DNA of 64,000 bases from positions 1-64,000 of the forward strand of contig JBMNNF010000005.1 of NCBI GenBank assembly GCA_050953825.1, read 5' to 3'. Source of the stretch: DUQW01 sp050953825. Lineage in GTDB: Bacteria; Bacillota_I; Bacilli_A; Acholeplasmatales; Acholeplasmataceae. The position numbers and the translations under genes are program-made. Under the pieces are notes generated by a model. The model saw only the letters and a program-made list of their open reading frames with translations. It was not told the origin of the DNA and searched no databases. Below are positions 1 to 8,435 of the stretch, one piece after another (the first letter of the stretch is position 1; each line of letters begins with the position of its first letter).

Positions 1-600
1 AGAGGAGCGGCTCCAGGCGATCGCCGGCCTCCTCCCCGAGGGAAGAGCCGGCCCGGCCCCGGCAGAGGCGGGGCGGGGGCATCGACCTCGCTGCCTGGCT
101 CAGTGACCACGGTATCGCTGTCCGGAGCGCAAAACCCTGGAACGGGGGAACGCTCTATGCTCTCGCGGACTGCCCCTTCTCGGGCGCCCACAAGGACGGC
201 GCGTTTGCGATCCAGTTCGCAAATGGCGCCGTATTCGCCGGCTGCCACCACGCGAGCTGCGGCGGCGGCGCCCAGCGGTGGCCGGAACTCCGGGCGATGC
301 ACGAGAAGAGGCGGGAGAGCAAGATGCCCGGATCAAAGGAGATCGGGGTGCCGGAGAAAAACCCTCCCGTAGACGACGAATACCATCGCCGGGCGCTCGA
401 GATCCTCGCGGCGGCGACCCACTCGCCTTCATCCTCGACACCTTCAACAAGACCCATGTCGGCGACCGGACCGTCGCGGAGTGTCTCGCTCTCTCGATCG
501 CGTCGCAGTCGGTTGTGAACACAACGGTCTCCACGTCGCGGTCTCGGGGAACTCCGGAAGGGGAAGAGCCACGCCTGCCGGGCGATGCTCGAACCCTCAT
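1..600 (+). other. GC-rich foreign segment, probable chimeric contig end
   Basis: This segment is strongly GC-rich, while everything after about base 600 is very AT-rich. On the + strand it encodes a broken protein: from about 81 the frame reads a CPFS...HKDG...CHH..SCGGG..RWPELR zinc-ribbon pattern, then (frame shifted) an ILDTFNKTHVGDRTVAECLA segment, then a VSGNSG / GKSHACRAML Walker-A-like P-loop. The pieces lie in frames 0, 2, 1 and 0 successively, so each break equals one missing base. I read it as a primase/helicase-type gene of a mobile element from a high-GC microbe; similar zinc-ribbon proteins are, from memory, found in methanogenic archaea. The join lies near 597-603, inside a GH13 gene. 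Assembly chimera is more likely than real transfer. Confidence 0.7.
81..598 (+). pseudogene. Frameshifted zinc-ribbon/P-loop ATPase (primase-helicase-like), partial
   Basis: The reading frame starts at or before base 81 and is broken near 400-420, 510-526 and 555-561. Each break moves the frame by the same one-base step, as expected for homopolymer undercalls in a thinly covered read rather than random decay. Domain order is a short N-terminal region (AAWL..HGI), a Cys/His zinc ribbon at about 134-290, a linker, and a P-loop (GNSG then GKSH) at about 541-575. No start or end is present. The function is inferred from this zinc-ribbon plus P-loop layout only. GC content and codon use do not match the rest of the window. 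Confidence 0.5.
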
Positions 601-602
601 AA

Positions 603-1406
603 TTAGTTGATGGTTTCCGTTGTGATGTTGCCCCATTAGTTCCACTTGATTTTTGGAGGGAAGCGAAAACTAAGGTTAATGAAGTTAATCCCAATTTATT
701 TTGGTTAACCGAATCAGTTCACCCTCAATTTATTAAATATATACGCGATTTAGGTTATGACGCTTTTAGTGATAGTGAAATGTATCAAGTGTTTGACGCT
801 TGTTATGACTATGATATTGATGAATATTTCAGAGCTTATCTAACTGGGAAAGGATCACTACAACGTTGGCTTGAAGAAGTCCAAAGACAAGAATGTATCT
901 ATCCTAAAAACTATGTTAAGTTAAGACACTTAGAAAATCATGATCAAGAAAGAATTGCTAGTTATTTTGATGATGTTCATCAACTAATCAACTTAACTGC
1001 CTTGAACTTTTTCTTCCGTGGCATGCCATTTATTTATGCTGGACAAGAGTTTTTAAATAATCATCGACCAAGTCTTTTTGAATATGACCCCATTAATTAT
1101 CGCACCGGATTTGACATTTCTAAAATTATTAAAAGATTAAAAGAAATTCATGAAGATGACTTAATTACCAATGGTAACTTATTCTTTTTAGAAACCAAAA
1201 AAGCTGTCATCCTAAAATATGAGAATCAAGCGAACGCATTATTCGGTTATTTTAATTTAGGAACTTCAAATCTAATTGACGCTTATGTGAAAGACGGAAT
1301 TTATCAAAATTTAATTGATAATTCTACTGTAAAAGTAAACAACGGCAAGATTGAATTTTCCAAAGATCCAATTATCATAAAAATTAGTAAAGAGTTGTTA
1401 AGATGA
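603..1406 (+). CDS. Alpha-amylase family (GH13) glycosidase, 5'-truncated
   Basis: Only the C-terminal part of a GH13 alpha-glucan hydrolase remains. The frame is open from 603, where it starts in mid-domain with VDGFRCDVA (conserved region II carrying the nucleophile Asp). It then shows FWLTESV (region III acid/base Glu) and LENHDQER (region IV), followed by the beta-sandwich tail. A family member of normal size would need several hundred residues upstream, including the (beta/alpha)8 start and region I, and these are replaced by the GC-rich segment. An internal ATG at 780 is not a credible start because it would discard the nucleophile and the acid/base residue. The stop overlaps the pullulanase ATG (ATGA at 1403-1406), so the two are one operon. 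Confidence 0.85.
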   Translation, partial: LVDGFRCDVAPLVPLDFWREAKTKVNEVNPNLFWLTESVHPQFIKYIRDLGYDAFSDSEMYQVFDACYDYDIDEYFRAYLTGKGSLQRWLEEVQRQECIYPKNYVKLRHLENHDQERIASYFDDVHQLINLTALNFFFRGMPFIYAGQEFLNNHRPSLFEYDPINYRTGFDISKIIKRLKEIHEDDLITNGNLFFLETKKAVILKYENQANALFGYFNLGTSNLIDAYVKDGIYQNLIDNSTVKVNNGKIEFSKDPIIIKISKELLR

Positions 1407-3349
1407 GAGCGTTTATTGATCAATATAATTTAATTAGAATTATTTCTGAAGAAAATATTTATAAAGTAAGTATGTTAGGTTTTAAAGGAATCTTAAAAAA
1501 GCTTGATAATAAAACAAGCCTTTTTACTCTTGATAAAGATTTAGACTTACACAAAGATTATTTGGTTTTTATTAATGATTACGCTATTCCTTTAGAAATT
1601 GGCTTAGTGACAACTACTAAAGAGTTTGATAATAAAAATCAATATGATGGTCGATTGGGAGCGATTTATCACACTAACTATACCGATTTTTATGTTTGGT
1701 CTCCAGTGGCCAAAGAAATTAATTTAATATTGGATAATCAATCGTATGAAATGGCTAATAAAGGTTTAGTGTGGCACGTTAGGGTTAAAGGTGACCTTCA
1801 TTTAAAACCATATTATTATGATGTTAGAAATTTAACTTATTTTGAAAAAGTCTTAGATCCGTATGCGAAAGCGGGAACTAATGATTATAGTTATGTTTTA
1901 AATCCAAGAAGATTAAGTAAAGTAGTTGCTTCACCCATTAAAATATGTGATAAAACCAAAGCCATTATTTATGAAGGACACGTTCGTGACATGACGATTA
2001 ATTTAGATGGTGATGACCAAGGGTTATTTACTGGATTAGTAGTTAAGAGTAAAACTTTAGGGGGAACCGTCTTAGAATATATTAAAGGTTTAGGAATTAC
2101 TCATCTTCAGTTATTACCAGTAACTGACTTTTTAGGAGTTGATGACTACCATAAAGATAAATTATATAACTGGGGTTATAATCCTCATCAATTTTTCTTA
2201 TTAGATGGTTGGTATTCTAAAGATCCAAATGATCCGATTTTAAGAATTAATGAGTTTATTAAAGTCATCAATCACGCTCACCGAATCGGTTTAGGCATCA
2301 ATTTAGATGTAGTTTATAACCATGTTTATGATTATGTGGGATTTAGCGTTAATAAATTAATTCCTAATTATATGTATCAATTTGATAAAAAGGGCCATAT
2401 TACTAATTTTAGTGGCTGTCAAAATGATGTCGCTAGTTTTAGATATATGGTTAGAAGATTAATTGTTGATAGTTTAGTTTATTTAGCGAAAACTTTTAAA
2501 ATTGATGGATTCCGTTTTGATTTAATGGGATTAATGGATATTCCAACCATGTTAATAATTGAAGAAGAATTAAAGAAAATAAATCCCAACATTATGTTAT
2601 ATGGTGAAGGTTGGAACATTCCTAATACAATGCCAAGAGATCAAAGAGCTAATATGTCAAACCAAAAACAAATTAAAGGTTATGCTCATTTCAACGATCA
2701 ATTTAGAAACCATATGAAAGGAACTAATAAATATGGTTACGCTATGGGGAATGATGATCATTTTGAAACTTTAAAACATTCACTTTTAGGATCTCTTAAC
2801 ATTTTCGATAGTCCGAATCAATCAATTAACTATGTTGAATGTCATGATAACTATACTTTTTATGATGAAATTAGCCTTAAAACCAATTATGATGAGTTTA
2901 AGAAGTGGCATTACCAAGATTTTGCGACACATTTAGTTATAATTGCCCAAGGAATTCCTTTTATTCATGCCGGTCAAGAATTTTATCGAACGAAAAAACA
3001 AGTTGAAAACTCGTATAAATCACCTGATGATATAAATATGATTGTCTGGAATCATAAATTAGTTAGTGTTGAAAAATTAAGAGAACTAATTAACATTAGA
3101 AAAACTTACAAAATATATAATAACTCTAATTCAAAAATTAAGACAGTAACTCAAAAAGGTGGCTTTGTCATCTATACATTAGAAAATCAAAAAATGAGAA
3201 TCACTCATTATTTACAAAATGATTACTATACACGAAAGATTAATCTCGAACAAGGTGAAGTTCTCTTTGCTAGTCAAGATTATTTATTAGAACCAAAGTC
3301 TGTAAAAGTTAGTAAACCAGGAGTTTATGCCATCATTGAGTACTTTTAA
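1403..3349 (+). CDS. pulA: Type I pullulanase (GH13_14), alpha-1,6-glucan debranching
   Basis: 648 residues. It hydrolyses alpha-1,6 branch points of pullulan, glycogen and branched maltodextrins. The type I signature YNWGYNP is followed by region I DVVYNH, region II GFRFDLMG (nucleophile Asp), region III YGEGWN (acid/base Glu) and region IV VECHDN. An N-terminal carbohydrate-binding/CBM48-like part precedes the barrel. There is no signal peptide, so it should act in the cytoplasm on imported maltodextrins. The ATG overlaps the stop of the preceding amylase, indicating translational coupling. A bidirectional terminator follows and separates it from the convergent LacI gene. It is short compared with secreted pullulanases, as expected for the cytoplasmic form. 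Confidence 0.93.
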   Translation: MRAFIDQYNLIRIISEENIYKVSMLGFKGILKKLDNKTSLFTLDKDLDLHKDYLVFINDYAIPLEIGLVTTTKEFDNKNQYDGRLGAIYHTNYTDFYVWSPVAKEINLILDNQSYEMANKGLVWHVRVKGDLHLKPYYYDVRNLTYFEKVLDPYAKAGTNDYSYVLNPRRLSKVVASPIKICDKTKAIIYEGHVRDMTINLDGDDQGLFTGLVVKSKTLGGTVLEYIKGLGITHLQLLPVTDFLGVDDYHKDKLYNWGYNPHQFFLLDGWYSKDPNDPILRINEFIKVINHAHRIGLGINLDVVYNHVYDYVGFSVNKLIPNYMYQFDKKGHITNFSGCQNDVASFRYMVRRLIVDSLVYLAKTFKIDGFRFDLMGLMDIPTMLIIEEELKKINPNIMLYGEGWNIPNTMPRDQRANMSNQKQIKGYAHFNDQFRNHMKGTNKYGYAMGNDDHFETLKHSLLGSLNIFDSPNQSINYVECHDNYTFYDEISLKTNYDEFKKWHYQDFATHLVIIAQGIPFIHAGQEFYRTKKQVENSYKSPDDINMIVWNHKLVSVEKLRELINIRKTYKIYNNSNSKIKTVTQKGGFVIYTLENQKMRITHYLQNDYYTRKINLEQGEVLFASQDYLLEPKSVKVSKPGVYAIIEYF

Positions 3350-3357
3350 AAAAATAT

Positions 3358-3375
3358 CCCGAGAAAACTCTCGGG
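3358..3375. terminator. Bidirectional intrinsic terminator between pulA and the lacI-type gene
   Basis: A 7-bp GC-rich stem (CCCGAGA / TCTCGGG) with a 4-nt loop is flanked by an A-run on the left and a T-rich run on the right. It lies between two convergent genes and can serve both. Confidence 0.85.
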
Positions 3376-3383
3376 ATTTATTT

Positions 3384-4358
3384 TTAGGTGGTGGATTGTC
3401 TACTGACTAACTTAACATCAACGATTAAATGTGGCTCATCAATTGTTTGATTTTTCATTAGTTTATATAACAAGTTAAAGGCGCTTTTACCCATAAATGA
3501 TGGGGATTGTTCAATCGTCGTTAACGGCGGATATGACAACATACTAAAATAGTTATTATCAAAGCCAACAATTCTAACATCGTGTGGAATTTTTTTACCA
3601 AGACGATTTAAAATCTTAGTTGTAACAATCGCTAAAGTATCTCCATAAGCGAAAATACCATCAATATCACAATGCGACTTTAAGACGTTTTCAATTTCAT
3701 GAAAATCAGGTGTAACTAAATCAAAGTCATAATAAGTATATTTAATATCAGGATGACTATCAAAGACTTCTTTAGCTCCGATTGTTCTTTCAATTGTCGT
3801 TGGTAAAAAAGATGGGCCTCTAAATAGTAAAATATTTTTAGCACCAGATTTCACTAAAGCTTCAGCGCCGAGCCTGCCACCTTTAATATTATCGCTAGTA
3901 ACTGATGGATAAGTCTCATCTAAAGTGTGGTCAACAGTCACAATTGGGATATTTAATTCTTGGATTTTTTTAATGTTTAAAAAATCTGATGCAACAATGA
4001 GACCATCAATGTTGTAGTGCTCAACAAAGCGTAAATAGTCTAATTCGCGTTCAGGGTTATTTTGGGTGTTACAAATAATAATTTTATAGCCATATGCTCC
4101 GGCTTGACTTTCAATTCCTTCTAACAAATGTCCGTAAAATTCGGGACCGATATGGGGCACAAAAACTGCCACCATTTTACTTGAGTTGCTAGTTAAACTT
4201 TGAGCTAGTTTGTTAGGAACAAATCCTAATTTTTCGATAGCTTCCAATACTAAAACTCTTGTCGATTCATGAACCGACTCTTTATTGTTAATGACTCTAG
4301 ATACAGTTGAGACACTAACATTCGCTTCTTTAGCAACATCTCTAATAGTTGGTTTCAT
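3384..4358 (-). CDS. LacI/GalR-family transcriptional regulator of the glucan cluster
   Basis: 324 residues. The N-terminal helix-turn-helix (TIRDVAKEANVSVSTVSRVI, residues 4-23) is the LacI signature, with a hinge helix at about 50-60. The rest is a periplasmic-binding-protein-like sugar-sensing core with typical GLIV and DGIFAYGD segments. It begins 9 nt after the neopullulanase stop with its own AAAGGAG site, so the two are co-transcribed. It probably represses the divergent glucosidase/neopullulanase promoter in response to maltodextrin. A CcpA-like global role is possible, but the operon position favours a local MalR-like regulator. Confidence 0.9.
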   Translation of the reverse strand: MKPTIRDVAKEANVSVSTVSRVINNKESVHESTRVLVLEAIEKLGFVPNKLAQSLTSNSSKMVAVFVPHIGPEFYGHLLEGIESQAGAYGYKIIICNTQNNPERELDYLRFVEHYNIDGLIVASDFLNIKKIQELNIPIVTVDHTLDETYPSVTSDNIKGGRLGAEALVKSGAKNILLFRGPSFLPTTIERTIGAKEVFDSHPDIKYTYYDFDLVTPDFHEIENVLKSHCDIDGIFAYGDTLAIVTTKILNRLGKKIPHDVRIVGFDNNYFSMLSYPPLTTIEQSPSFMGKSAFNLLYKLMKNQTIDEPHLIVDVKLVSRQSTT

Positions 4359-4367
4359 TTAATAATT

Positions 4368-6131
4368 TCACTCCTTTTTTACAATATAAAATTCAAATGG
4401 TTTTACAGTTTTAATTTTTCCAAAATCTATCATTTTATTATTTAAAACATCTAAATATTCTTCTTCAGAGTTTATTGGTTTTTCTTCATTTGAGTTGTTA
4501 ATAATAATTGTTAAATCACTAGTTTTTAACACTAATAAATCATGATGTGGTATCACCTGCATCTCGCTATTATAATCATGATATGTTTTTCTAATTTGAA
4601 TTAGTTTTTTAATGAAGGTTTGCAAGTTTAAATCCCATTTTGTCTCATCCCAAATCATTGGGCGACGATTATTAGGGTCTTGTTTGCCATCAAGCCCAAT
4701 TTCATCACCGTAATAAATCGAAGGGGTCCCATGTGATAAGAGTAACAAAATATGAGCAATTTTAACTCGTCTCATATCACCATTAACTCTAGATTTAATT
4801 CTTATGGTGTCATGTGATGAAATTAAGTTGAATTGATGATTAATAATATTTTTTGGGGTTCCGATTAAGTAATGAGTTAATCTATTTTTAAATTCTAAAT
4901 TATCAATTTTCAAATCAATATAATCCCAAATGATATTAGTTAAGAAGTAGTTCATCACACCATCCATTTGGTCGCCGCGTAACCATGGAAGAGCTTGATC
5001 CCAGTTTTCGCCTAAAATATATGTATCAGGATTAGCGGCTCTAGCTACTTTTTTAATTTTTCTTAAAAATTCAAAACTAATTTCATTGGAAACATCTAAA
5101 CGCCAACCATCAATTTTATATTCGCTAATCCAATATTTGACAACTCCTAACAAATAATCTTCGGTTATTTTCGAAGTAAAGTTCCATTTTGGCATGTAAG
5201 GAGTAGTGGCGAAAGTTTCATAGTTGATGTCATCTGAGATTAACGCGAAAATTTTATCATCATCATACTCAAAGTTAACTGCGGGCCATTTTTTAATTAC
5301 GAAAGCGTCCGCATATTTACTATTTTTCCCATTTTTACTCACATCTCGGAAAAACGGATGATAAAATCCGGCATGATTAAAGACTCCATCTAACATAATT
5401 TTAATACCTAGTTGATGTGCTTTTATGACTAATTCTTTAAAATCATCGTTAGTTCCGAAACTCGGATCAATTTGGTAATAATCAACAGTATCATATTTGT
5501 GAGCGGTATTGGCTTGAAAAATTGGGGTCAAATAAAGCCCATTACAACCTAAAGATTTAATATAAGGTAATTTTTCAATAATTCCTTTTAAATTACCACC
5601 ATAAATTTCGTTATTTTTAACATCGGTATTATTCCAATCGTATTCGCTTGGATTGTTGTAGTTACAAAAGCGGTCAGGAAAAATTTGATACCAGATAGTA
5701 TCTTTGACCCAACTTGGAGTGTTGTTTAAATCTTCGGTATGTAAATAAGGAAGATTGAAAAAACAACTAAGATCGGTAAATAGTAATGGTTGGAAAATTT
5801 CTGTAAATCCCTTCGAATGATAAATAATTTCGTCATTATGAGTATCTTCAATTAAAAAAGCGTATCTGATTCGTTTTGAAGGTGCTTCAAGTTCAATAAA
5901 AAAGTAATCAAATAGTTCATCACTATATTTTAATTCCATCACGCTTTTTTTCATATCCCAATGATGTTTTTTATTTTTGCCATCTCTTACCCAATGAAAG
6001 GGATCTCCATATAAGATAGTAGCACTTTTAATATCGTTTGTGGCTACTCTTAATAAAATATGGACGATTTTGTCATTGAAATGATAAGAATATTCAGAAT
6101 GGCTTTGATGCCAAATTGCATGTAAGTTCAA
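4368..6131 (-). CDS. Neopullulanase / cyclomaltodextrinase-type GH13_20 hydrolase
   Basis: 587 residues from a TTG start at 6131, which has GGTGAT 4 nt upstream; further upstream the open frame reads into promoter sequence and its hydrophobic residues are not protein. It has an N-terminal CBM34-like beta domain (about 1-125), then the barrel: region I DGVFNH, region II GWRLDVSNE, region III LGENWD and region IV SSHDT. The DVSNE-type region II and SHDT region IV are typical of neopullulanases and maltogenic amylases that attack small maltodextrins and cyclodextrins. No signal peptide. First gene of an operon with the LacI-type regulator, divergent from malL. Confidence 0.88.
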   Translation of the reverse strand: MNLHAIWHQSHSEYSYHFNDKIVHILLRVATNDIKSATILYGDPFHWVRDGKNKKHHWDMKKSVMELKYSDELFDYFFIELEAPSKRIRYAFLIEDTHNDEIIYHSKGFTEIFQPLLFTDLSCFFNLPYLHTEDLNNTPSWVKDTIWYQIFPDRFCNYNNPSEYDWNNTDVKNNEIYGGNLKGIIEKLPYIKSLGCNGLYLTPIFQANTAHKYDTVDYYQIDPSFGTNDDFKELVIKAHQLGIKIMLDGVFNHAGFYHPFFRDVSKNGKNSKYADAFVIKKWPAVNFEYDDDKIFALISDDINYETFATTPYMPKWNFTSKITEDYLLGVVKYWISEYKIDGWRLDVSNEISFEFLRKIKKVARAANPDTYILGENWDQALPWLRGDQMDGVMNYFLTNIIWDYIDLKIDNLEFKNRLTHYLIGTPKNIINHQFNLISSHDTIRIKSRVNGDMRRVKIAHILLLLSHGTPSIYYGDEIGLDGKQDPNNRRPMIWDETKWDLNLQTFIKKLIQIRKTYHDYNSEMQVIPHHDLLVLKTSDLTIIINNSNEEKPINSEEEYLDVLNNKMIDFGKIKTVKPFEFYIVKKE

Positions 6132-6151
6132 TATTATCACCAATTTAATTA

Positions 6152-6170
6152 TATCACATACAATGTGATA
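6152..6170. promoter_or_regulatory. Perfect palindrome in the divergent neopullulanase/malL promoter
   Basis: TATCACATACAATGTGATA is an 8-bp perfect inverted repeat with a 3-nt centre. Its right arm runs into a GATAAAAT -10-like box for malL. On the opposite strand, GTGATATAAT supplies a good -10 for the neopullulanase gene. Binding here would block both promoters. It lacks the central CG of a standard LacI operator, so assignment to the neighbouring regulator is inference. Confidence 0.55.
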
Positions 6171-6204
6171 AAATATTACTAGTATAAGTAAAAGAGGTAA
6201 CAAG

Positions 6205-7911
6205 ATGGAAAAAAGATGGTGGATGGAATCGTTTGGGTATCAAATTTACATTAAAAGTTTTTATGATACTAATGGCGATGGCATCGGTGATTTAGAAGGC
6301 GTTTATCAAAAATTAGATTATTTACATAATTTAGGAATTAACTTAATCTGGCTAGTTCCATTTTATCAATCACCAATGGATGATAATGGCTATGATGTTA
6401 GTGATTTTTATGAAGTTGCTAGCGAATATGGAACTTTAGATACATTTAAAAAGGTTTTAGATAAAGCTAATCGATTAGGAATTAGAGTCATTATTGATTT
6501 AATCTTAAATCATACATCAGATGAACATTATTGGTTTCAAGAATCAAGAAAATCATTGGATAACCCATATCGAGAATATTATATTTGGGAACCTCCTAGA
6601 ATGATTAATGGTGTTGAGTATGAACCGACTAATTGGTCGTCTTTTTTTGGCGGAAGTTGTTGGAAAAAAGATGAAATTACGGGTTATTACTTTATGAAAA
6701 TCTTTAGTGATAAAATGCCGGATTTAAATTGGAAGAGCGCAAAGGTTAGAAAAGAAATGGTAAATATGGCTAAATGGTGGCTAAATTTAGGAATATCAGG
6801 ATTCCGTATTGATGCTGCAAGCCATTTAGCAAGAGCGCCATTTGTTAATTCTAAGATGACTCAAGATCGATATGTTCCTGATTTTTCCAAATATTCAAAT
6901 TTACCAAAGGTTCATGAATATTTACAAATCTTAAAAGATGAAGTTTTCTCTAAATATGACATTATGACAGTTGGTGAAGTTGGGGGCGGAGCTTCAGTCG
7001 AATCAGGATTAAGGTACGCTTCAAAAGAATATGGACAATTAGATATGGTCTTTAATTTTGATCATAACTGGTGTACTAAGAAAGTTAAAGGTGTGGAAAT
7101 GACTGACGTGATTAAACTAAAGTCAGTCTTTAAAAAGTGGATTTATGGTTTTAAAGGAAAAGGGTGGAACCCATTATACTGGTTAAACCATGATCACCCA
7201 CGAGTTATTAGTATGTATGGTGATTTTAATTATTTTGAAAAATCAGCTAAAATGTTAGCTAACACCCTCTATTTTATTAAAGGAACGCCATTTATATATC
7301 AAGGTGAAGAGATTGGAATGTCTAATTATCCATTTACTAAATTAGAAGAATTTAGAGATGTTTCAACAATTAACCATATTAAATTAGATTTAAAAAATAA
7401 TCCTGGCTTATCTGAAACACAAGCGGTTAAATGGCACGTGGGTCATTCAAGAGACCATGCGCGAATTCCAATGCAATGGAACAACCAAAAAAATGCCGGA
7501 TTTACCACAGGCAAACCTTGGATTAATGTTCATCCAAATTATCAAGAAATTAATGTGGAAAATCAAATAAGTGATCCCAATTCGATTTGGAATCACTATA
7601 AAAATATTATTAATTTGAAATTAAACAGTCAATATCGTGAAACATTAATTTATGGTGATTTTGAAATAGTTGATTATGATAATCCTCATAATTTTAGTTA
7701 CTTAAGAAGATTAGATAATGAAATAATTTTAATTGTGAATTCGTTTAGTAATACCAACCGGAGATTTCTATTATCGAAACTAGATGGACTCGTTCCTAAG
7801 AAAATTATTTTTTCAAACTATGAAGATTCACATATTTCGCCTAAATCTATTCGTTTAAGGCCTTATGAATCAATTGTAATGTCTCTTGGTTTGACAAAAG
7901 TAAAGAAATAA
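6205..7911 (+). CDS. malL: Oligo-1,6-glucosidase / alpha-glucosidase (GH13_31)
   Basis: 568 residues. It releases glucose from the non-reducing ends of isomalto- and short malto-oligosaccharides. The N-terminus (MEKRWWMESFGYQIYIKSF...DTNGDGIGDLEG) is characteristic of the MalL/oligo-1,6-glucosidase group. Region I DLILNHTSDEH, region II GFRIDAASH (nucleophile Asp), region III TVGEV (acid/base Glu) and NHDHPR (region IV) are all present. Length is normal for the family. An AGAGGT site lies 6 nt before the ATG. It completes the cytoplasmic route from branched dextrin to glucose together with the pullulanase and neopullulanase. No transporter genes are in view. Confidence 0.93.
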   Translation: MEKRWWMESFGYQIYIKSFYDTNGDGIGDLEGVYQKLDYLHNLGINLIWLVPFYQSPMDDNGYDVSDFYEVASEYGTLDTFKKVLDKANRLGIRVIIDLILNHTSDEHYWFQESRKSLDNPYREYYIWEPPRMINGVEYEPTNWSSFFGGSCWKKDEITGYYFMKIFSDKMPDLNWKSAKVRKEMVNMAKWWLNLGISGFRIDAASHLARAPFVNSKMTQDRYVPDFSKYSNLPKVHEYLQILKDEVFSKYDIMTVGEVGGGASVESGLRYASKEYGQLDMVFNFDHNWCTKKVKGVEMTDVIKLKSVFKKWIYGFKGKGWNPLYWLNHDHPRVISMYGDFNYFEKSAKMLANTLYFIKGTPFIYQGEEIGMSNYPFTKLEEFRDVSTINHIKLDLKNNPGLSETQAVKWHVGHSRDHARIPMQWNNQKNAGFTTGKPWINVHPNYQEINVENQISDPNSIWNHYKNIINLKLNSQYRETLIYGDFEIVDYDNPHNFSYLRRLDNEIILIVNSFSNTNRRFLLSKLDGLVPKKIIFSNYEDSHISPKSIRLRPYESIVMSLGLTKVKK

Positions 7912-7948
7912 CCTAAAATATTGATATATTACAAAAGGAGAGAGAATT

Positions 7949-8179
7949 ATGGTATTTGAAAAACTTAAAAATATGATCGTTAATGATTTGGGCGTTAGCG
8001 AATCAAAAGTAACTTTAGATGCTAGATTATCAGAAGACCTAGGTATTGATTCGATTGATGCTGTTGAGATTGTTATGTTCATTGAAGATGAGTATAATGT
8101 TTCAGTATCAGACGAAGACGCTTTTGCATTAAAGACCGTTCAAGATTTAGTTAAATACGTAGAAAGCTTAATTGCATAA
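7949..8179 (+). CDS. acpP: Acyl carrier protein
   Basis: 76 residues, acidic, four-helix ACP fold. The 4'-phosphopantetheine attachment Ser lies in GIDSIDAVEIV at about residue 36; it is DSID where most bacterial ACPs have DSLD. It carries acyl chains as thioesters in lipid synthesis. A strong AAAAGGAGAG site precedes the ATG. It stands alone after malL and is followed by an intrinsic terminator into which an IS element has inserted. With FakA and DegV elsewhere in the window it may take part in incorporating exogenous fatty acids, although no fab genes are visible here. Confidence 0.92.
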   Translation: MVFEKLKNMIVNDLGVSESKVTLDARLSEDLGIDSIDAVEIVMFIEDEYNVSVSDEDAFALKTVQDLVKYVESLIA

Positions 8180-8210
8180 AATTTATTTAATTTTATTATC
8201 AAAATTAATT

Positions 8211-8238
8211 AAGGGTGTCATACATCCTTTTTTAATAT
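8211..8238 (+). terminator. Intrinsic terminator of acpP, IS target site
   Basis: The stem AAGGGTGT / ACATCCTT (one G-U pair) has a CAT loop and is followed by a T-run. The last 8 bases (8231-8238, TTTAATAT) are the left target-site duplication of the inserted element. Confidence 0.75.
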
Positions 8239-8264
8239 TTCGCTGTTTAACTTAAGTGTTGCTG
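8239..8264 (+). repeat. Left terminal inverted repeat, IS copy 1
   Basis: Begins TTCGCTGTTTAACTTAAGTG and is the exact reverse complement of 9499-9524. It contains an internal CTTAAG palindrome. Confidence 0.95.
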
Positions 8265-8269
8265 GTAAG

Positions 8270-8408
8270 TCCAAATAATGGTAAAATATAGTTGCCAAAT
8301 AAAATCACATATCAAACTTCTTTATAGATAGGACTATTTATCTAGCCAATCCCGGTATGTGATAGTATTTGGCGATACAAATTATTTGGATTGGCTAGCT
8401 AAATAGTC
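8270..8408 (+). ncRNA. Structured leader of the IS transposase gene (copy 1)
   Basis: Three long complementary pairs lie between the left repeat and the transposase ribosome-binding site. A: 8270-8279 with 8381-8390 (10 of 10). B: 8294-8311 with 8356-8373 (16 of 18). C: 8332-8352 with 8388-8408 (20 of 21). A and B nest into one hairpin. C pairs the loop of that hairpin with the sequence just after it and shares bases 8388-8390 with A. The layout allows either a pseudoknot or two alternating folds, ending just upstream of AAAGGAG at 8420-8426. It is identical in copy 2. Function unknown; control of transposase translation is my inference. Confidence 0.55.
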
Positions 8409-8435
8409 TTATTTTCATTAAAGGAGTGTAAGGCT

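Noticed and set aside
100..694. Long minus-strand and plus-strand open frames in the GC-rich end
   Set aside because: High GC leaves few stop codons. Their translations are Arg/Pro/Ser-rich without motifs, and the minus-strand frame 155-694 crosses the composition break. The zinc-ribbon/P-loop reading on the + strand explains the segment.
6152..6170. Relation between this palindrome and the similar TATCACATA/TATGTGAT arms in the IS leaders
   Set aside because: Only 9-10 bases are shared, in AT-rich DNA, and the contexts differ; more likely chance than a common binding site.
6132..6203. Hydrophobic N-terminal extension of the neopullulanase as a signal peptide
   Set aside because: It is translated promoter and palindrome DNA. 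The TTG at 6131 has a ribosome-binding site, and the family core starts right after it.
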